Below are positions 17,990 to 27,471 of a stretch of 64,000 bases of DNA, in pieces. The DNA comes from Vreelandella lutescens (GTDB lineage Bacteria > Pseudomonadota > Gammaproteobacteria > Pseudomonadales > Halomonadaceae), in contig NZ_BMHM01000002.1 in assembly GCF_014640815.1 (NCBI RefSeq), positions 248,001-312,000 on the forward strand. Reading direction: 5' to 3'. The notes beneath the pieces were generated by a model. That model did not search any database. It had not been told where the DNA came from and worked only from the letters and a program-made list of their open reading frames with translations. Both the position numbers and the translations under genes were made by a program. The first letter of the stretch is position 1. Every line of letters begins with the position of its first letter.

Positions 17990-20029
17990 CTATTCGCTGG
18001 GGGCAAAGTCGAGCAGCACAGCGCCCTGGCTAACCGTATCGCCTGCCTGGAAGTGGAAGGTCTCTACGCTGCCATCGGCAGGGGCGGTCATGGTGTGCTC
18101 CATCTTCATAGCTTCCATCACCATCAACGGCATGCCTTTTTCAACCTGGGCACCCGGTTCCACTAGTAGCGCCACCACCGTGCCGTTCATCGGCGCGGTG
18201 AGAGTAGATTCCGCTTCGTGATGGCCATGGTCGATGGCGTCGATGCGCCGCCAGAACAGGCGGGTTTCACCGCTGGGTTCTGCCATCACCACCACATGAC
18301 CATCTTTACACGCCTGTAAGCGGCGGCGGTGGCCATTGAGCGTGACGGCCACGGCGTCGCCTTCCAGCGGTTGTAGGCTGGCGGTCAGCGTGCTGTTGCC
18401 AATGGTGAGCTGCCACTGGGCATCCAAGGTGGCGCGCTTGCCTTCTACCACGACCACCGCGCTGTCATTGTCTGCGGCTTGAGCGCTGGCCGGGTCACAC
18501 AGCGCAATTCGAATGGTGTGCGGCGCGTTGAGCCGGAAGCCATCGTGGCGGTCCCAGGGTGAGTCGCTTTCGCACTCCTGGGCTAATTGATGCAAACCAA
18601 TCAGCGCGGCGCTGGCATAGTCTTCTGTGGAAAACTGGCGGGGGGCAAACAGGGTGGCTTCGTTGCGCTCGATAAAGCGGGTATCCAGCTCGACGTTCTT
18701 AAAGCCTGGGTGATTGGCTAGGCGCTGCAAGAAGGCGCGGTTGGTGACTACGCCCTGCACATCCAGCGCCGCCAGCGCCCGGTTGAGGGTGGCTAGCGCA
18801 GCGTCGCGGTCAACGCCATGCACAATCAGCTTGGCGAGCATCGGGTCGTAGTGCATCGAGACCGTATCGCCGCTCTCTACACCGCTGTCTAGGCGCACTT
18901 GATCCGCACCTAAACCAGCGCCCGCTAAGTCCAGCGCGAAGCGCGTGAGCAGACCAGTGGCGGGAAGGAAGTCCTGTTCCGGGTCTTCGGCGTAAATGCG
19001 TGCTTCAAAGCTGTGGCCGGTAATGGTCAGCTCGTCCTGGCGACAGGGCAGCGGCTCGCCCATGGCCACTCTTAGCTGCCACTCCACCAAGTCTTGGCCG
19101 GTAATCATCTCGGTGACCGGATGCTCGACCTGCAGGCGGGTGTTCATCTCCATAAAGTAGAACGAGCCGTCGGCGTCTAACAGAAACTCCACCGTGCCCG
19201 CGCCCACGTAGCCAATCTCCTGGGCGGCGCGAACGGCTGCATCGCCCATGGCGGCGCGCAGTTCAGGCGTCATGCCGGGGGCGGGGGCTTCTTCAATCAC
19301 TTTTTGATGGCGGCGCTGCACGCTACAGTCCCGCTCAAACAGGTACACGCCGTTGTTGTAACGGTCGCAGAATACCTGCACTTCCACATGGCGGGGCTGT
19401 ACCAGATACTTCTCGATCAGCATGCGGTCATCGCCAAACGCGGCTTTAGACTCCCGGCGGCAACCGTCCAGCGCGGCCTGGAAGCCTTCACCGCTTTCTA
19501 CCACGCGCATGCCTTTACCACCGCCACCGGCGCTGGCTTTTAGCATGACCGGGTAGCCGATCTTATCGGCCTCTGAGCGCAGCAGGGCGTCGCCTTGATC
19601 GTCGCCGTGGTAGCCGGGCACCAGCGGCACGCCTGCATTTGCCATGCGCGCTTTGGCGGCAGACTTGTCGCCCATGGCGGCAATAGCGGAAGCGGGCGGG
19701 CCAACAAAGGTAATGCCCGCTTGCTCTAACGCTTTAACAAAGGTGCCGTTTTCAGACAGGAAACCATAGCCGGGGTGAATCGCGCCGGTGCCGGTGCGTT
19801 GGGCGGCCGCAATCACCGCGTCAACGTTCAAATAGCTTTCCCGGGCGGCGGCAGGGCCGAGGCGTACGGCTTCATCGGCTTCACGCACGTGGCGGGCGGT
19901 GGCGTCGGCATCGGAATAAACGGCGACGGTTTTTAAGCCCATGCGGCGGGCGGTACGCATCACGCGGCAGGCGATTTCACCGCGGTTGGCCACCAGTAGC
20001 GTATCGAATTTAGTCGGGGTAAACGTCAT
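17990..20029 (-). CDS. liuD: 3-Methylcrotonyl-CoA carboxylase, biotin-containing alpha subunit
   Basis: 679 residues. It carboxylates its own biotin with ATP and bicarbonate, then LiuB transfers the carboxyl group to 3-methylcrotonyl-CoA. Domains: biotin carboxylase (about 8-455) with GYGFLSENGTF, the ATP-grasp glycine loop KASAGGGGKGMR, MEMNTRLQVEHPVTEMITG and GHSFEARIYAEDPEQDFLP; linker; C-terminal biotinyl domain with the biotin lysine in VMEAMKMEHTMTAP. The start overlaps the liuC stop by four bases. It is part of the liuR-liuABCDE unit. Confidence 0.96.
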   Translation of the reverse strand: MTFTPTKFDTLLVANRGEIACRVMRTARRMGLKTVAVYSDADATARHVREADEAVRLGPAAARESYLNVDAVIAAAQRTGTGAIHPGYGFLSENGTFVKALEQAGITFVGPPASAIAAMGDKSAAKARMANAGVPLVPGYHGDDQGDALLRSEADKIGYPVMLKASAGGGGKGMRVVESGEGFQAALDGCRRESKAAFGDDRMLIEKYLVQPRHVEVQVFCDRYNNGVYLFERDCSVQRRHQKVIEEAPAPGMTPELRAAMGDAAVRAAQEIGYVGAGTVEFLLDADGSFYFMEMNTRLQVEHPVTEMITGQDLVEWQLRVAMGEPLPCRQDELTITGHSFEARIYAEDPEQDFLPATGLLTRFALDLAGAGLGADQVRLDSGVESGDTVSMHYDPMLAKLIVHGVDRDAALATLNRALAALDVQGVVTNRAFLQRLANHPGFKNVELDTRFIERNEATLFAPRQFSTEDYASAALIGLHQLAQECESDSPWDRHDGFRLNAPHTIRIALCDPASAQAADNDSAVVVVEGKRATLDAQWQLTIGNSTLTASLQPLEGDAVAVTLNGHRRRLQACKDGHVVVMAEPSGETRLFWRRIDAIDHGHHEAESTLTAPMNGTVVALLVEPGAQVEKGMPLMVMEAMKMEHTMTAPADGSVETFHFQAGDTVSQGAVLLDFAPSE

Positions 20030-20850
20030 GAGCGTGGCTCCGCAGCGTTATTGTGTTCTTCAGGAGATGTCCAGGCGGGGCGACGCTTGTCAAAAAAGCT
20101 GGCTAAACCCTCTTGGCCCTCTTGGCTCACCCGCAGCTTGGCAATCACTTGGCAGGTGTGCTCGCGGGTGGCATCGGCATCCGGTGCTTGGGCCACGGTA
20201 GCTAGCAGTGCCTTAGTAGCCCGCTGTGCCTGGGGGGAACCTTTCATGAGCGTGGCGAGCAGGGCGTCAACGGCGCTATCCAGCGCCTCGTGCTCGACCA
20301 CTTGATGGGCCAAGCCCAGACTCAGCGCGGTGGGGGCATCCATCACTTCGGCGGTCAGCGCGTAGCGGCGCATCTGGCGCTGGCCAAGGGCGCGCTGAAC
20401 GTAAGGGCTAATGACCGCAGGCGACAGGCCAATATTGACTTCTGACAGGCAGAATTTGGCTTTTTCAGAAGCCACGACGATATCGCAGCAGGCGGACAAG
20501 CCCACCGCGCCGCCAAACGCCGCCCCCTGCACGCGGCAGATGGTGGGGCAGGGCAGCGTATCCAGGCCATGCATCAGCGCCGCAAGCTTGCGGGAATCTG
20601 CCAGGTTATCTTCCAGGTCGTAATCGACCATGCGCTTCATCCAGTTCAGGTCAGCGCCCGCCGAGAAGCTTTTACCTTCAGAGCCAAACACCACTACCCG
20701 CACGTCCCCTGAGCTTGCCAAGTCGTGCAGCTTTTCCAGATGTGCGTTTAGCTCGGCAATCAGGCTGTCGTCGAAGGCGTTATGCACCTCTGGGCGGTTT
20801 AAGGTTAGGCGGGCGATACCCGCCTCAATAATTAACGTTGAGTAAGCCAT
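20026..20850 (-). CDS. liuC: 3-Methylglutaconyl-CoA hydratase
   Basis: 274 residues, crotonase superfamily. It hydrates 3-methylglutaconyl-CoA to HMG-CoA in leucine degradation. Seen: LNRPEVHNAFDDSLI, oxyanion-hole motifs GKSFSAGADLNWMKRM and RVQGAAFGGAVGLSACCDI, and LSEVNIGLSPAVISPYV, which is typical of the LiuC group. Crotonases are hard to assign from sequence alone, but the position between liuB and liuD and the overlap with liuD make the role clear. It starts 12 bases after the liuB stop. Confidence 0.93.
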   Translation of the reverse strand: MAYSTLIIEAGIARLTLNRPEVHNAFDDSLIAELNAHLEKLHDLASSGDVRVVVFGSEGKSFSAGADLNWMKRMVDYDLEDNLADSRKLAALMHGLDTLPCPTICRVQGAAFGGAVGLSACCDIVVASEKAKFCLSEVNIGLSPAVISPYVQRALGQRQMRRYALTAEVMDAPTALSLGLAHQVVEHEALDSAVDALLATLMKGSPQAQRATKALLATVAQAPDADATREHTCQVIAKLRVSQEGQEGLASFFDKRRPAWTSPEEHNNAAEPRS

Positions 20851-20862
20851 GATGTTCGCCCC

Positions 20863-22470
20863 TTACATCCGGAACACGCCGAAGCGTGTCTCTTTGACTT
20901 CCGCATTCATCGCAGCGGCTAATGAAAGCCCCAGCACGTCGCGGGTTTGGAGCGGGTCGATCACGCCGTCATCCCATAAGCGAGCGCTGGCGTAGTAGGG
21001 GTGGCCCTGGTGCTCGTACTGGTCGCGGGTGGGCTTCTTGAAGGCCTCTTCGTCCTCTTTGCTCCAGGTATTGCCTTCGCGCTCGTACTGCTCGCGTTTT
21101 ACCTGGGAAAGTACGCCCGCCGCCTGTTCGCCACCCATCACTGAAATGCGTGAGTTGGGCCACATAAACAGCAGGTTGGGGTCGTAAGCGCGGCCACACA
21201 TACCGTAGTTGCCCGCGCCAAAGCTGCCACCAATCAGCACGGTGTATTTCGGCACGTTGGCGCAGGCCACGGCTGTTACCAGTTTGGCACCGTGCTTGGC
21301 AATGCCTTCGTGTTCGTACTTGGAGCCGACCATAAATCCGGTGATGTTCTGCAGGAATACCAGCGGGATTTTGCGTTGGGCGCACAGCTCAATAAAGTGC
21401 GCGCCTTTTACGGCGCTCTCCGAAAACAGCACGCCGTTATTGGCCACAATACCCACCGGGTAGCCGTGAATATGGGCAAAGCCGGTCACCAGCGTGTCGC
21501 CGTAGTAGCGTTTGAACTCGTCAAAATCGGAGCCATCGACGATGCGCCCAATCACTTCGCGAACGTCGTAGGGTTTTTTCAGATCGGTGCCGACAATGCC
21601 ATAAAGCTCTGATGGGTCGAGCTTGGGCGGCCTGGGCGGCTGCATGGCTAGCTGGCCACGTTTTTGCCAGTTCAGCCGCGATACGCAGGCGCGGGCTAGC
21701 TGCAGCGCATGGGCGTCGTTTTCGGCGTAGTGGTCGGCCACGCCGCTAATTTTGGCGTGAACGTCTGCACCGCCCAAGTCCTCCGCGCTGATGCTCTCAC
21801 CCGTGGCGGCTTTCACCAGCGGCGGGCCACCGAGGAAGATGGTGCCTTGCTCTTTAACGATGATGGACTCATCCGCCATGGCGGGCACATACGCACCACC
21901 TGCGGTACAGGAGCCCATTACCACGGCGATCTGCGGAATGCCTTCTGCTGACATCGTGGCCTGGTTGTAGAAAATACGCCCGAAGTGGTCGCGGTCGGGG
22001 AAGACCTCGTCCTGGCGGGGCAGGAAGGCACCGCCAGAATCCACCAAATAGATGCACGGTAGGCGGTGCTTGCGGGCAATTTCCTGGGCTCGCAGGTGCT
22101 TTTTCACCGTGAGTGGGAAATAGGTGCCGCCTTTTACCGTGGCATCGTTGGCCACAATCACGCACTCAACGCCAGATACCCGACCAATCCCGGTGATCAC
22201 GCCTGCGGCAGGTACCTCACTGTCGTAAACGTGATGCGCCGCCAGCGCGGAAAACTCCAGAAACGGCGAGCCTTCATCAATCAAGTGGTCGATGCGGTCA
22301 CGCACGTAAAGTTTGCCCCGGCTTTCATGGCGGGCGCGGGCTTTCTCGCCGCCTCCTTGTGCAATGGCAGCAGTGAGTTCACGGAGTTTGTTCACTTCCC
22401 CCAGCATGGCGGCCTCGTTGGCCTGAAACACATCGCTGCGCGGGTTGATCTGTGTCGAGAGTGTGCTCAT
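20863..22470 (-). CDS. liuB: 3-Methylcrotonyl-CoA carboxylase, beta (carboxyltransferase) subunit
   Basis: 535 residues. It moves carboxybiotin's carboxyl group to 3-methylcrotonyl-CoA, giving 3-methylglutaconyl-CoA. Two crotonase-like carboxyltransferase domains are present: N-terminal with [41 protein letters not shown] and [17 protein letters not shown]-terminal with [16 protein letters not shown] and [18 protein letters not shown], ending with the [18 protein letters not shown] motif. These are standard MccB/LiuB features and distinguish it from propionyl-CoA carboxylase. It lies 22 bases downstream of liuA. Confidence 0.96.
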   Translation of the reverse strand: MSTLSTQINPRSDVFQANEAAMLGEVNKLRELTAAIAQGGGEKARARHESRGKLYVRDRIDHLIDEGSPFLEFSALAAHHVYDSEVPAAGVITGIGRVSGVECVIVANDATVKGGTYFPLTVKKHLRAQEIARKHRLPCIYLVDSGGAFLPRQDEVFPDRDHFGRIFYNQATMSAEGIPQIAVVMGSCTAGGAYVPAMADESIIVKEQGTIFLGGPPLVKAATGESISAEDLGGADVHAKISGVADHYAENDAHALQLARACVSRLNWQKRGQLAMQPPRPPKLDPSELYGIVGTDLKKPYDVREVIGRIVDGSDFDEFKRYYGDTLVTGFAHIHGYPVGIVANNGVLFSESAVKGAHFIELCAQRKIPLVFLQNITGFMVGSKYEHEGIAKHGAKLVTAVACANVPKYTVLIGGSFGAGNYGMCGRAYDPNLLFMWPNSRISVMGGEQAAGVLSQVKREQYEREGNTWSKEDEEAFKKPTRDQYEHQGHPYYASARLWDDGVIDPLQTRDVLGLSLAAAMNAEVKETRFGVFRM

Positions 22471-22492
22471 GGCGCGACCCTTCTAATAATTG

Positions 22493-23662
22493 TTAAAGAC
22501 TTTCGGTGAAGAGTTCGCGGCCAATCAGCATCCGGCGAATTTCGCTGGTGCCTGCGCCAATTTCATACAGTTTGGCGTCGCGCAGCAGGCGGCCAGTGGG
22601 GTACTCGTTGATATAGCCGTTGCCGCCTAGCAACTGGATGGAATCTAGCGCTACTTGGGTGGCTTTTTCAGCGCAGTAGAGAATGACGCCTGCGGCATCT
22701 TTACGCGAGGTTTGACCCCGGTCGCAGGCACCGGCCACGGCGTATAAATACGCGCGGCAGGCGGTCAGCGTGGTGTACATGTCCGCCACTTTGCCCTGTA
22801 CCAGTTGGAACTCACCGATGGACTGGTTGAACTGCTTACGCTCGTGAATGTAAGGCATCACCACATCCATGGCGGCCTGCATAATGCCGATGGGGCCTGC
22901 GGCCAACACGGCGCGCTCATAATCCAGGCCGCTCATCAATACGCGTACGCCTTTGCCTACTTCACCCAGTACGTTCTCGGCGGGTACGCGGCAATCCTGG
23001 AAGACCAGTTCGCAGGTGTTAGAGCCGCGCATACCCAGCTTGTCGAGTTTCTGGGCGGTGGAGAAGCCGGGCATGCCTTTTTCAATGATGAAAGCGGTGA
23101 TGCCTTTGGAACCAGCTTCCGGATCAGTCTTGGCGTAAACCACTAATACATCGGCGTCTGGCCCGTTGGTGATCCACATCTTGTTGCCGTTAAGCACGTA
23201 GTGGTCGCCATCTTGTTTGGCGCGAAGCTGCATGGAGACCACGTCCGAGCCAGCACCCGGCTCTGACATCGCCAGTGCACCCACGTGGTCGCCGCTAATG
23301 AGCTTCGGCAGATATTTGGCTTTCTGCTCAGCGGAGGCGTTGATCTTCAGCTGGTTCACGCACAGGTTAGAGTGCGCGCCGTAGGAGAGCGCCACCGACG
23401 CGCTGGCACGGGAAATCTCTTCCATGGCGATGCAGTGGGCCAGATAGCCCATGCCGCTGCCGCCATCCTCTTCCGATACAGTGATGCCTAGCAGCCCCAT
23501 ATCGCCGAATTTCTTCCATAGATCGCTGGGGAATTCGTTGTTGCGGTCGATTTCAGCCGCACGAGGAGCAATTTCACTGGCGGCAAAGGCGTTGACCTGC
23601 TCGCGCAGCATGTTCAGTTCATCGTCAAGACCGAAATTAAGTTCTGAATAGTGGGAAAACAT
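22493..23662 (-). CDS. liuA: Isovaleryl-CoA dehydrogenase
   Basis: 389 residues from the ATG at 23662, which has AAGGTG seven bases upstream; the TTG at 23668 would leave no room for that site. FAD-dependent acyl-CoA dehydrogenase oxidising isovaleryl-CoA to 3-methylcrotonyl-CoA. Seen: [15 protein letters not shown] and [17 protein letters not shown] signatures, [17 protein letters not shown], catalytic glutamate region [16 protein letters not shown] and the C-terminal [19 protein letters not shown] / [18 protein letters not shown]. It is the first enzyme gene after liuR and followed closely by liuB. Confidence 0.95.
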   Translation of the reverse strand: MFSHYSELNFGLDDELNMLREQVNAFAASEIAPRAAEIDRNNEFPSDLWKKFGDMGLLGITVSEEDGGSGMGYLAHCIAMEEISRASASVALSYGAHSNLCVNQLKINASAEQKAKYLPKLISGDHVGALAMSEPGAGSDVVSMQLRAKQDGDHYVLNGNKMWITNGPDADVLVVYAKTDPEAGSKGITAFIIEKGMPGFSTAQKLDKLGMRGSNTCELVFQDCRVPAENVLGEVGKGVRVLMSGLDYERAVLAAGPIGIMQAAMDVVMPYIHERKQFNQSIGEFQLVQGKVADMYTTLTACRAYLYAVAGACDRGQTSRKDAAGVILYCAEKATQVALDSIQLLGGNGYINEYPTGRLLRDAKLYEIGAGTSEIRRMLIGRELFTESL

Positions 23663-23719
23663 GGTCAATCACCTTGTCGTTGTTAAGAGCTGTTTTCTAA
23701 CGGGCATTCATCAAAAAGC

Positions 23720-24124
23720 TTATTTCGAGGTGGCTGGATGCTTCTCGTTGAGCTCTTCCAGTGCTTGGCGGCAGCGGATTTCTGCGCTCTCAAGCTCTAA
23801 TTGCACCATCGTGATGTCTTTCATCTGCTGTTCTAGCGCGGCTTTGCGCTCGCTGATTTTGCTCAGCATTAAGTGAAGCTGTTTTTCACTGCCGCTGCGA
23901 GTTTCATCCCACAGCTCAAACAGTTCGCGAATCTCTGCCAGCGAAAACCCTAGGCGTTTACCGCGCAGCGTCAGTTTTAGCCGTACACGATCTTTGCTGC
24001 TGTAAATGCGAGTTTGCCCTCGGCGAGAGGGATGCAGCAGCTCTTGGTCTTCGTAAAAACGGATGCTGCGAGTGGTGACGTCAAACTCACTGGCCAGCTC
24101 GCTGATCGAGTAGGTTTTGCTCAT
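23720..24124 (-). CDS. liuR: MerR-family regulator of leucine/isovalerate degradation LiuR
   Basis: 134 residues from the ATG at 24124 (other in-frame ATGs lie at 24130 and 24166). Winged-helix MerR DNA-binding domain at the N-terminus: YSISELASEFDVTTRSIRFYEDQELLHPSRRGQTRIYS in its conserved blocks, then a long coiled-coil dimerisation helix (about 75-125). There is no metal-binding cysteine pattern, as expected for LiuR, which senses a pathway intermediate. It heads the liu operon 57 bases before liuA and has a perfect 16-base palindrome 64-79 bases upstream of its start. The regulon is inferred from matching boxes at three places. Confidence 0.9.
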   Translation of the reverse strand: MSKTYSISELASEFDVTTRSIRFYEDQELLHPSRRGQTRIYSSKDRVRLKLTLRGKRLGFSLAEIRELFELWDETRSGSEKQLHLMLSKISERKAALEQQMKDITMVQLELESAEIRCRQALEELNEKHPATSK

Positions 24125-24187
24125 GATCATTATTCTCGTCGATAGGGGGATGTCCCTATGGAACACTGACCATGAGGCTAAAACAAG

Positions 24188-24203
24188 TTTACGTTAACGT
24201 AAA
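24188..24203. promoter_or_regulatory. LiuR-type operator upstream of liuR-liuABCDE
   Basis: TTTACGTTAACGTAAA is a perfect 16-base palindrome between liuR (minus) and the transporter operon (plus). It fits the pattern TTnACGTnnACGTnAA that I recall for LiuR sites in proteobacteria. A second site of the same pattern precedes the valine operon at 29503. Confidence 0.82.
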
Positions 24204-24354
24204 GCTGCGATTGCAAAGAGTGAGTTAGCGTTGAATTTATATAAGTATCTGAAATTTAGTATTTATTTTAATTTTTGGAGGTGCGCTAGCATGGTGCGTA
24301 GACCAAAGTTGTAATTGTAATACCCTGTGTGAGGTTGCTAGTTTGCACTTACAC

Positions 24355-24370
24355 CTTACGTTCAGGTAAG
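24355..24370. promoter_or_regulatory. Possible weak LiuR box upstream of the transporter operon
   Basis: CTTACGTTCAGGTAAG is a 16-base inverted repeat matching the perfect LiuR palindrome at 24188 in 12 of 16 positions, with the same spacing. It lies 66 bases before the livG-like start. The intergenic span 24125-24435 (311 bases) otherwise shows only AT-rich sequence compatible with divergent promoters. Confidence 0.45.
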
Positions 24371-24435
24371 GATGCGTTGCTGGCTAACGAGTTGCGCTTC
24401 CCACCGTACAAGAACAACAAGAGGCGTCTTACCTC

Positions 24436-25221
24436 ATGCGTGCAGACGAAGTAACCAAGGGGCCGGTTCTCGAAACTCGAGGGCTGACCAAAGAGTTTCG
24501 CGGCTTTACTGCCGTGGATAACGTCAACCTCCAGGTGCAGGAGGGGCATATCCATGCCCTGATCGGCCCAAACGGTGCGGGCAAAACCACGGTTTTTAAC
24601 TTACTGACCAAGTTCCTACCGCCTACGCGGGGTGAAATCCTTTATCGCGGCCAGCCCATCACCAGCAAAAAATCTAACGAAATTGCCCAGCTTGGCTTGG
24701 TGCGTTCGTTTCAGATTTCAGCGGTGTTTGCCCATATGACCGCTCTGGAAAACGTGCGCGTAGCGCTGCAGCGTCAGCTCGGCACGTCGTTTCACTTCTG
24801 GAAATCGGAAAAGTCGCTGGATCATCTCAACGACCGTGCCTTGGCACTACTAGAAGAAGTGGGCCTGCGCGAATATGCCGATACGCTGACCGTGGAAATG
24901 CCCTATGGCCGCAAGCGCGCCTTGGAAGTGGCCACTACGCTGGCGCTGGACCCCAGCATGATGCTGTTAGATGAGCCCACCCAAGGCATGGGCGCGGAAG
25001 ATGTGGACCGCATCGTGGCCTTAATCAAGCGGGTTTCCCAAGGTCGCACAGTGCTGATGGTCGAGCACAACTTAAGCGTGGTAAGCCGCCTGTGTGACCG
25101 CATTACCGTGCTGGCGCGGGGCGCGGTGTTGGCAGAAGGCGACTACGACAGCGTTTCTCGCAACCCCTTAGTGCGCGAAGCCTATATGGGCAGCGAAGCG
25201 GCAGAGGAGGCTAGCGCATGA
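24436..25221 (+). CDS. livG: Branched-chain amino acid ABC transporter ATPase (LivG type)
   Basis: 261 residues. Cytosolic ATPase subunit powering import of leucine, isoleucine and valine. Seen: Walker A GPNGAGKTTVFNLL (about 48-55), Q-loop region GLVRSFQISAVFAHMT, Walker B DPSMMLLDEPTQGM, H-loop LMVEHNLSVVSRL and the C-terminal extension typical of LivG. The signature motif region reads EMPYGRKRALEVA, a usual LivG variant. The stop overlaps the livF start (ATGA). It is the first gene of livG-livF-substrate-binding protein-livH-livM. Confidence 0.93.
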   Translation: MRADEVTKGPVLETRGLTKEFRGFTAVDNVNLQVQEGHIHALIGPNGAGKTTVFNLLTKFLPPTRGEILYRGQPITSKKSNEIAQLGLVRSFQISAVFAHMTALENVRVALQRQLGTSFHFWKSEKSLDHLNDRALALLEEVGLREYADTLTVEMPYGRKRALEVATTLALDPSMMLLDEPTQGMGAEDVDRIVALIKRVSQGRTVLMVEHNLSVVSRLCDRITVLARGAVLAEGDYDSVSRNPLVREAYMGSEAAEEASA

Positions 25222-25967
25222 ATACCGCCGAAGCCTTCGATAACCAAGATGCCCCGGAAAACCAAACCCTTGAGATGCTGCGCGTGCAGGACCTACACGC
25301 CTTCTATGGTGAGTCGCACATTCTGCATGGGGTAAATTTCGACGTGAAACGCGGTGAGCTGGTCACTCTGCTGGGCCGCAACGGCGCGGGGCGCAGCACC
25401 ACGCTCAAAGCGATTATGAATATGGTAGGGCGGCGTACTGGGTCGATTATTATTAATGGCAACGAAACCCTGCGCATGAAACCCCACCACATTCCCCGGC
25501 TAGGCATTGGCTACTGTCCGGAAGAGCGCGGCATTTTTGCGAGTTTAGATGTGCATGAAAACCTGCTGCTACCGCCGACCGTGCGCTCGGGCGGTATGAG
25601 CCTGGATGAAATCTACAGCATGTTCCCTAACTTGTATGAGCGCCGTAACAGCCCAGGCACACGGCTTTCCGGCGGCGAACAGCAGATGCTGGCCATGGCG
25701 CGTATTCTGCGTACCGGTGCAAGGCTGCTGTTGCTGGATGAAATTACCGAAGGGCTAGCGCCCGTCATCGTGCAGAAGCTCGGTGAAGTGCTGGTGCAGC
25801 TAAAAGAGCGCGGCATGACCATCGTACTGGTCGAGCAGAACTTCCGCTTTGCGGCCCCGCTGGCAGACCGCCACTTCGTGATGGATCACGGCCAGATTGT
25901 TGAAGAAATTACCGCCGCCCAGCTGCCGTCGCGGCGGGAACACTTAAACAGCATGCTGGGGGTATAA
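25218..25967 (+). CDS. livF: Branched-chain amino acid ABC transporter ATPase (LivF type), Walker A variant
   Basis: 249 residues. Second ATPase of the transporter. Seen: Walker A region LLGRNGAGRSTTLKAIMNMV, in which the invariant lysine is replaced by arginine (codon CGC, about residue 57); signature RLSGGEQQMLAMARIL; Walker B ARLLLLDEITEGLAP; H-loop VLVEQNFRFA. GAGGAGG precedes the ATG, which overlaps livG. Some LivF-like proteins in other bacteria may carry this Arg, so loss of function is not certain; LivG keeps a normal lysine. Confidence 0.92.
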   Translation: MNTAEAFDNQDAPENQTLEMLRVQDLHAFYGESHILHGVNFDVKRGELVTLLGRNGAGRSTTLKAIMNMVGRRTGSIIINGNETLRMKPHHIPRLGIGYCPEERGIFASLDVHENLLLPPTVRSGGMSLDEIYSMFPNLYERRNSPGTRLSGGEQQMLAMARILRTGARLLLLDEITEGLAPVIVQKLGEVLVQLKERGMTIVLVEQNFRFAAPLADRHFVMDHGQIVEEITAAQLPSRREHLNSMLGV

Positions 25968-26097
25968 ATCGCACACCATCTAAACTGTCAGTACGACCTT
26001 AAAGAACAACAAACGCAACGCATACGCTCCACACACAAACGCTATAACTGAACGTCCGTATCATAAAAACAAAGGCCCGCAGGGCCAGGAGACGAAC

Positions 26098-27321
26098 ATG
26101 ACCTTTATGAAAAAAACGCTGGCTGCCAGCATCGCTGTTGCCGCTGCCTCCAGCATGGCGATCTCAACTGCTCACGCCGAGATCAGCGATGGCGAAGTCC
26201 GCATTGGTTACCTGGCGGATATGTCTGGCACCTATCGTGACCTAGCGGGCCCAGGCGGCCAAACCGCGATGGAAATGGCGGTGGCTGATTTTGGTGGCAG
26301 CGTGAATGGCTCGCCCATCGTCATTTTCAGCGCCGATGACCGTAACAGCGCTGACGTGGGTGCCAACACCGTGCGTGAGTGGATCGACCAGCGTAACGTC
26401 GATATGGTCGGCGGCTTAGTGGCGTCGTCTGTGTCTATCGCCGTGACCAAAGTGCTGCAAGAGAACAATGGCCTAGGCATTGTGTCGGGTTCGGCGGCCT
26501 CCAGTATTACCAACGAGCACTGCACCCCGAACCACATTCACTGGGTGTACGACACCTACCCGCTGGCCAACGGTACCGCGAAAGCGGTGGTTGAGCAGGG
26601 CGGCGATAGCTGGTTCCTGCTCACCGCTGACTACGCCTTCGGCCATGCGCTAGAGGCAGATGTGACCAGCGTGGTAGAGGCCAACGGTGGTGAGATTGTC
26701 GGCGGCGTACGCCATCCGTTCCCCACCAGCGACTTCTCTTCCTACATTCTCCAGGCCCAAGGTTCTGGCGCGAAAATCGTCGGGCTCGCTAACGCTGGCG
26801 CTGATACGGTAAATGCGATTACCACCGCTAGCCAGTTTGGTCTGACCCAAAGCGGCCAGCAGTTAGCAGGTCTGCTGATCTTCCTCAACGATGTACACGC
26901 GCTGGGCCTAGAAGCCACTCAAGGGCTGCTGCTGACCACCGGCTGGTACTGGGATATGGATGAAGAGTCCCGCGCTTGGTCGGAGCGTTATTTTGAAGAA
27001 ACTGGCCGCATGCCCACCATGGTGCAAGCGGGTATCTACTCCAGCACCATGCACTATCTGAAAGCCGTTGAAGCCGCAGGCACCGACGACCCAGAGACCG
27101 TGCGTGCAAAAATGGCTGAAGAGCCGATTAACGATTTCTTCGCCCGTAACGGCAGCATTCGTGAAGATGGTCGTATGATTCACGACATGTACCTGGCCCA
27201 GGTGAAAACCCCGGAAGAGTCTACCGGTGAGTGGGATCTCTACAACATCCTCAGCACCATTCCCGCCGCAGAAGCCTACCGTCCGCTGTCTGACAGCCAG
27301 TGCCCGCTGGTGCAGAACTAA
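26098..27321 (+). CDS. Branched-chain amino acid ABC transporter substrate-binding protein
   Basis: 407 residues, periplasmic. The signal peptide is clear (MKKTLAASIAVAAAS core, cleavage after AHA about residue 28). The mature part is a type I periplasmic binding protein of the Liv/amide family: VRIGYLADMSGTYRDLAG at the ligand loop, FSADDRNSADVGANTVREWI, VDMVGGLVASSVSIAVTKV and GIYSSTMHYLKAVEAAG. The ATG at 26098 follows AGGAGA. It sits between the ATPases and permeases; a strong hairpin just after it may raise its level relative to the permeases. Ligand could be branched-chain amino acids or a related amide or acid. Confidence 0.92.
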   Translation: MTFMKKTLAASIAVAAASSMAISTAHAEISDGEVRIGYLADMSGTYRDLAGPGGQTAMEMAVADFGGSVNGSPIVIFSADDRNSADVGANTVREWIDQRNVDMVGGLVASSVSIAVTKVLQENNGLGIVSGSAASSITNEHCTPNHIHWVYDTYPLANGTAKAVVEQGGDSWFLLTADYAFGHALEADVTSVVEANGGEIVGGVRHPFPTSDFSSYILQAQGSGAKIVGLANAGADTVNAITTASQFGLTQSGQQLAGLLIFLNDVHALGLEATQGLLLTTGWYWDMDEESRAWSERYFEETGRMPTMVQAGIYSSTMHYLKAVEAAGTDDPETVRAKMAEEPINDFFARNGSIREDGRMIHDMYLAQVKTPEESTGEWDLYNILSTIPAAEAYRPLSDSQCPLVQN

Positions 27322-27333
27322 TCGGCTGACATC

Positions 27334-27364
27334 GTTGGGCCAGGGCCGATGGGCCTGGCCCAAC
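27334..27364 (+). other. Strong hairpin between binding protein and permease genes
   Basis: GTTGGGCCAGG (27334-27344) and CCTGGCCCAAC (27354-27364) are perfect 11-base arms around a nine-base loop. Only GTTC follows, so termination would be partial at most. Hairpins here in binding-protein operons commonly protect the upstream message and lower permease expression. Confidence 0.6.
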
Positions 27365-27471
27365 GTTCAAGCAAGCCGTAAGGCGTGATGAAAAGCGTTT
27401 CTACAAAATAAGCAACGCGCTGGGGCAGCCGCACTAGGGGCTGCCCGCTTAGCGGCGAGGAGAGTCATACC

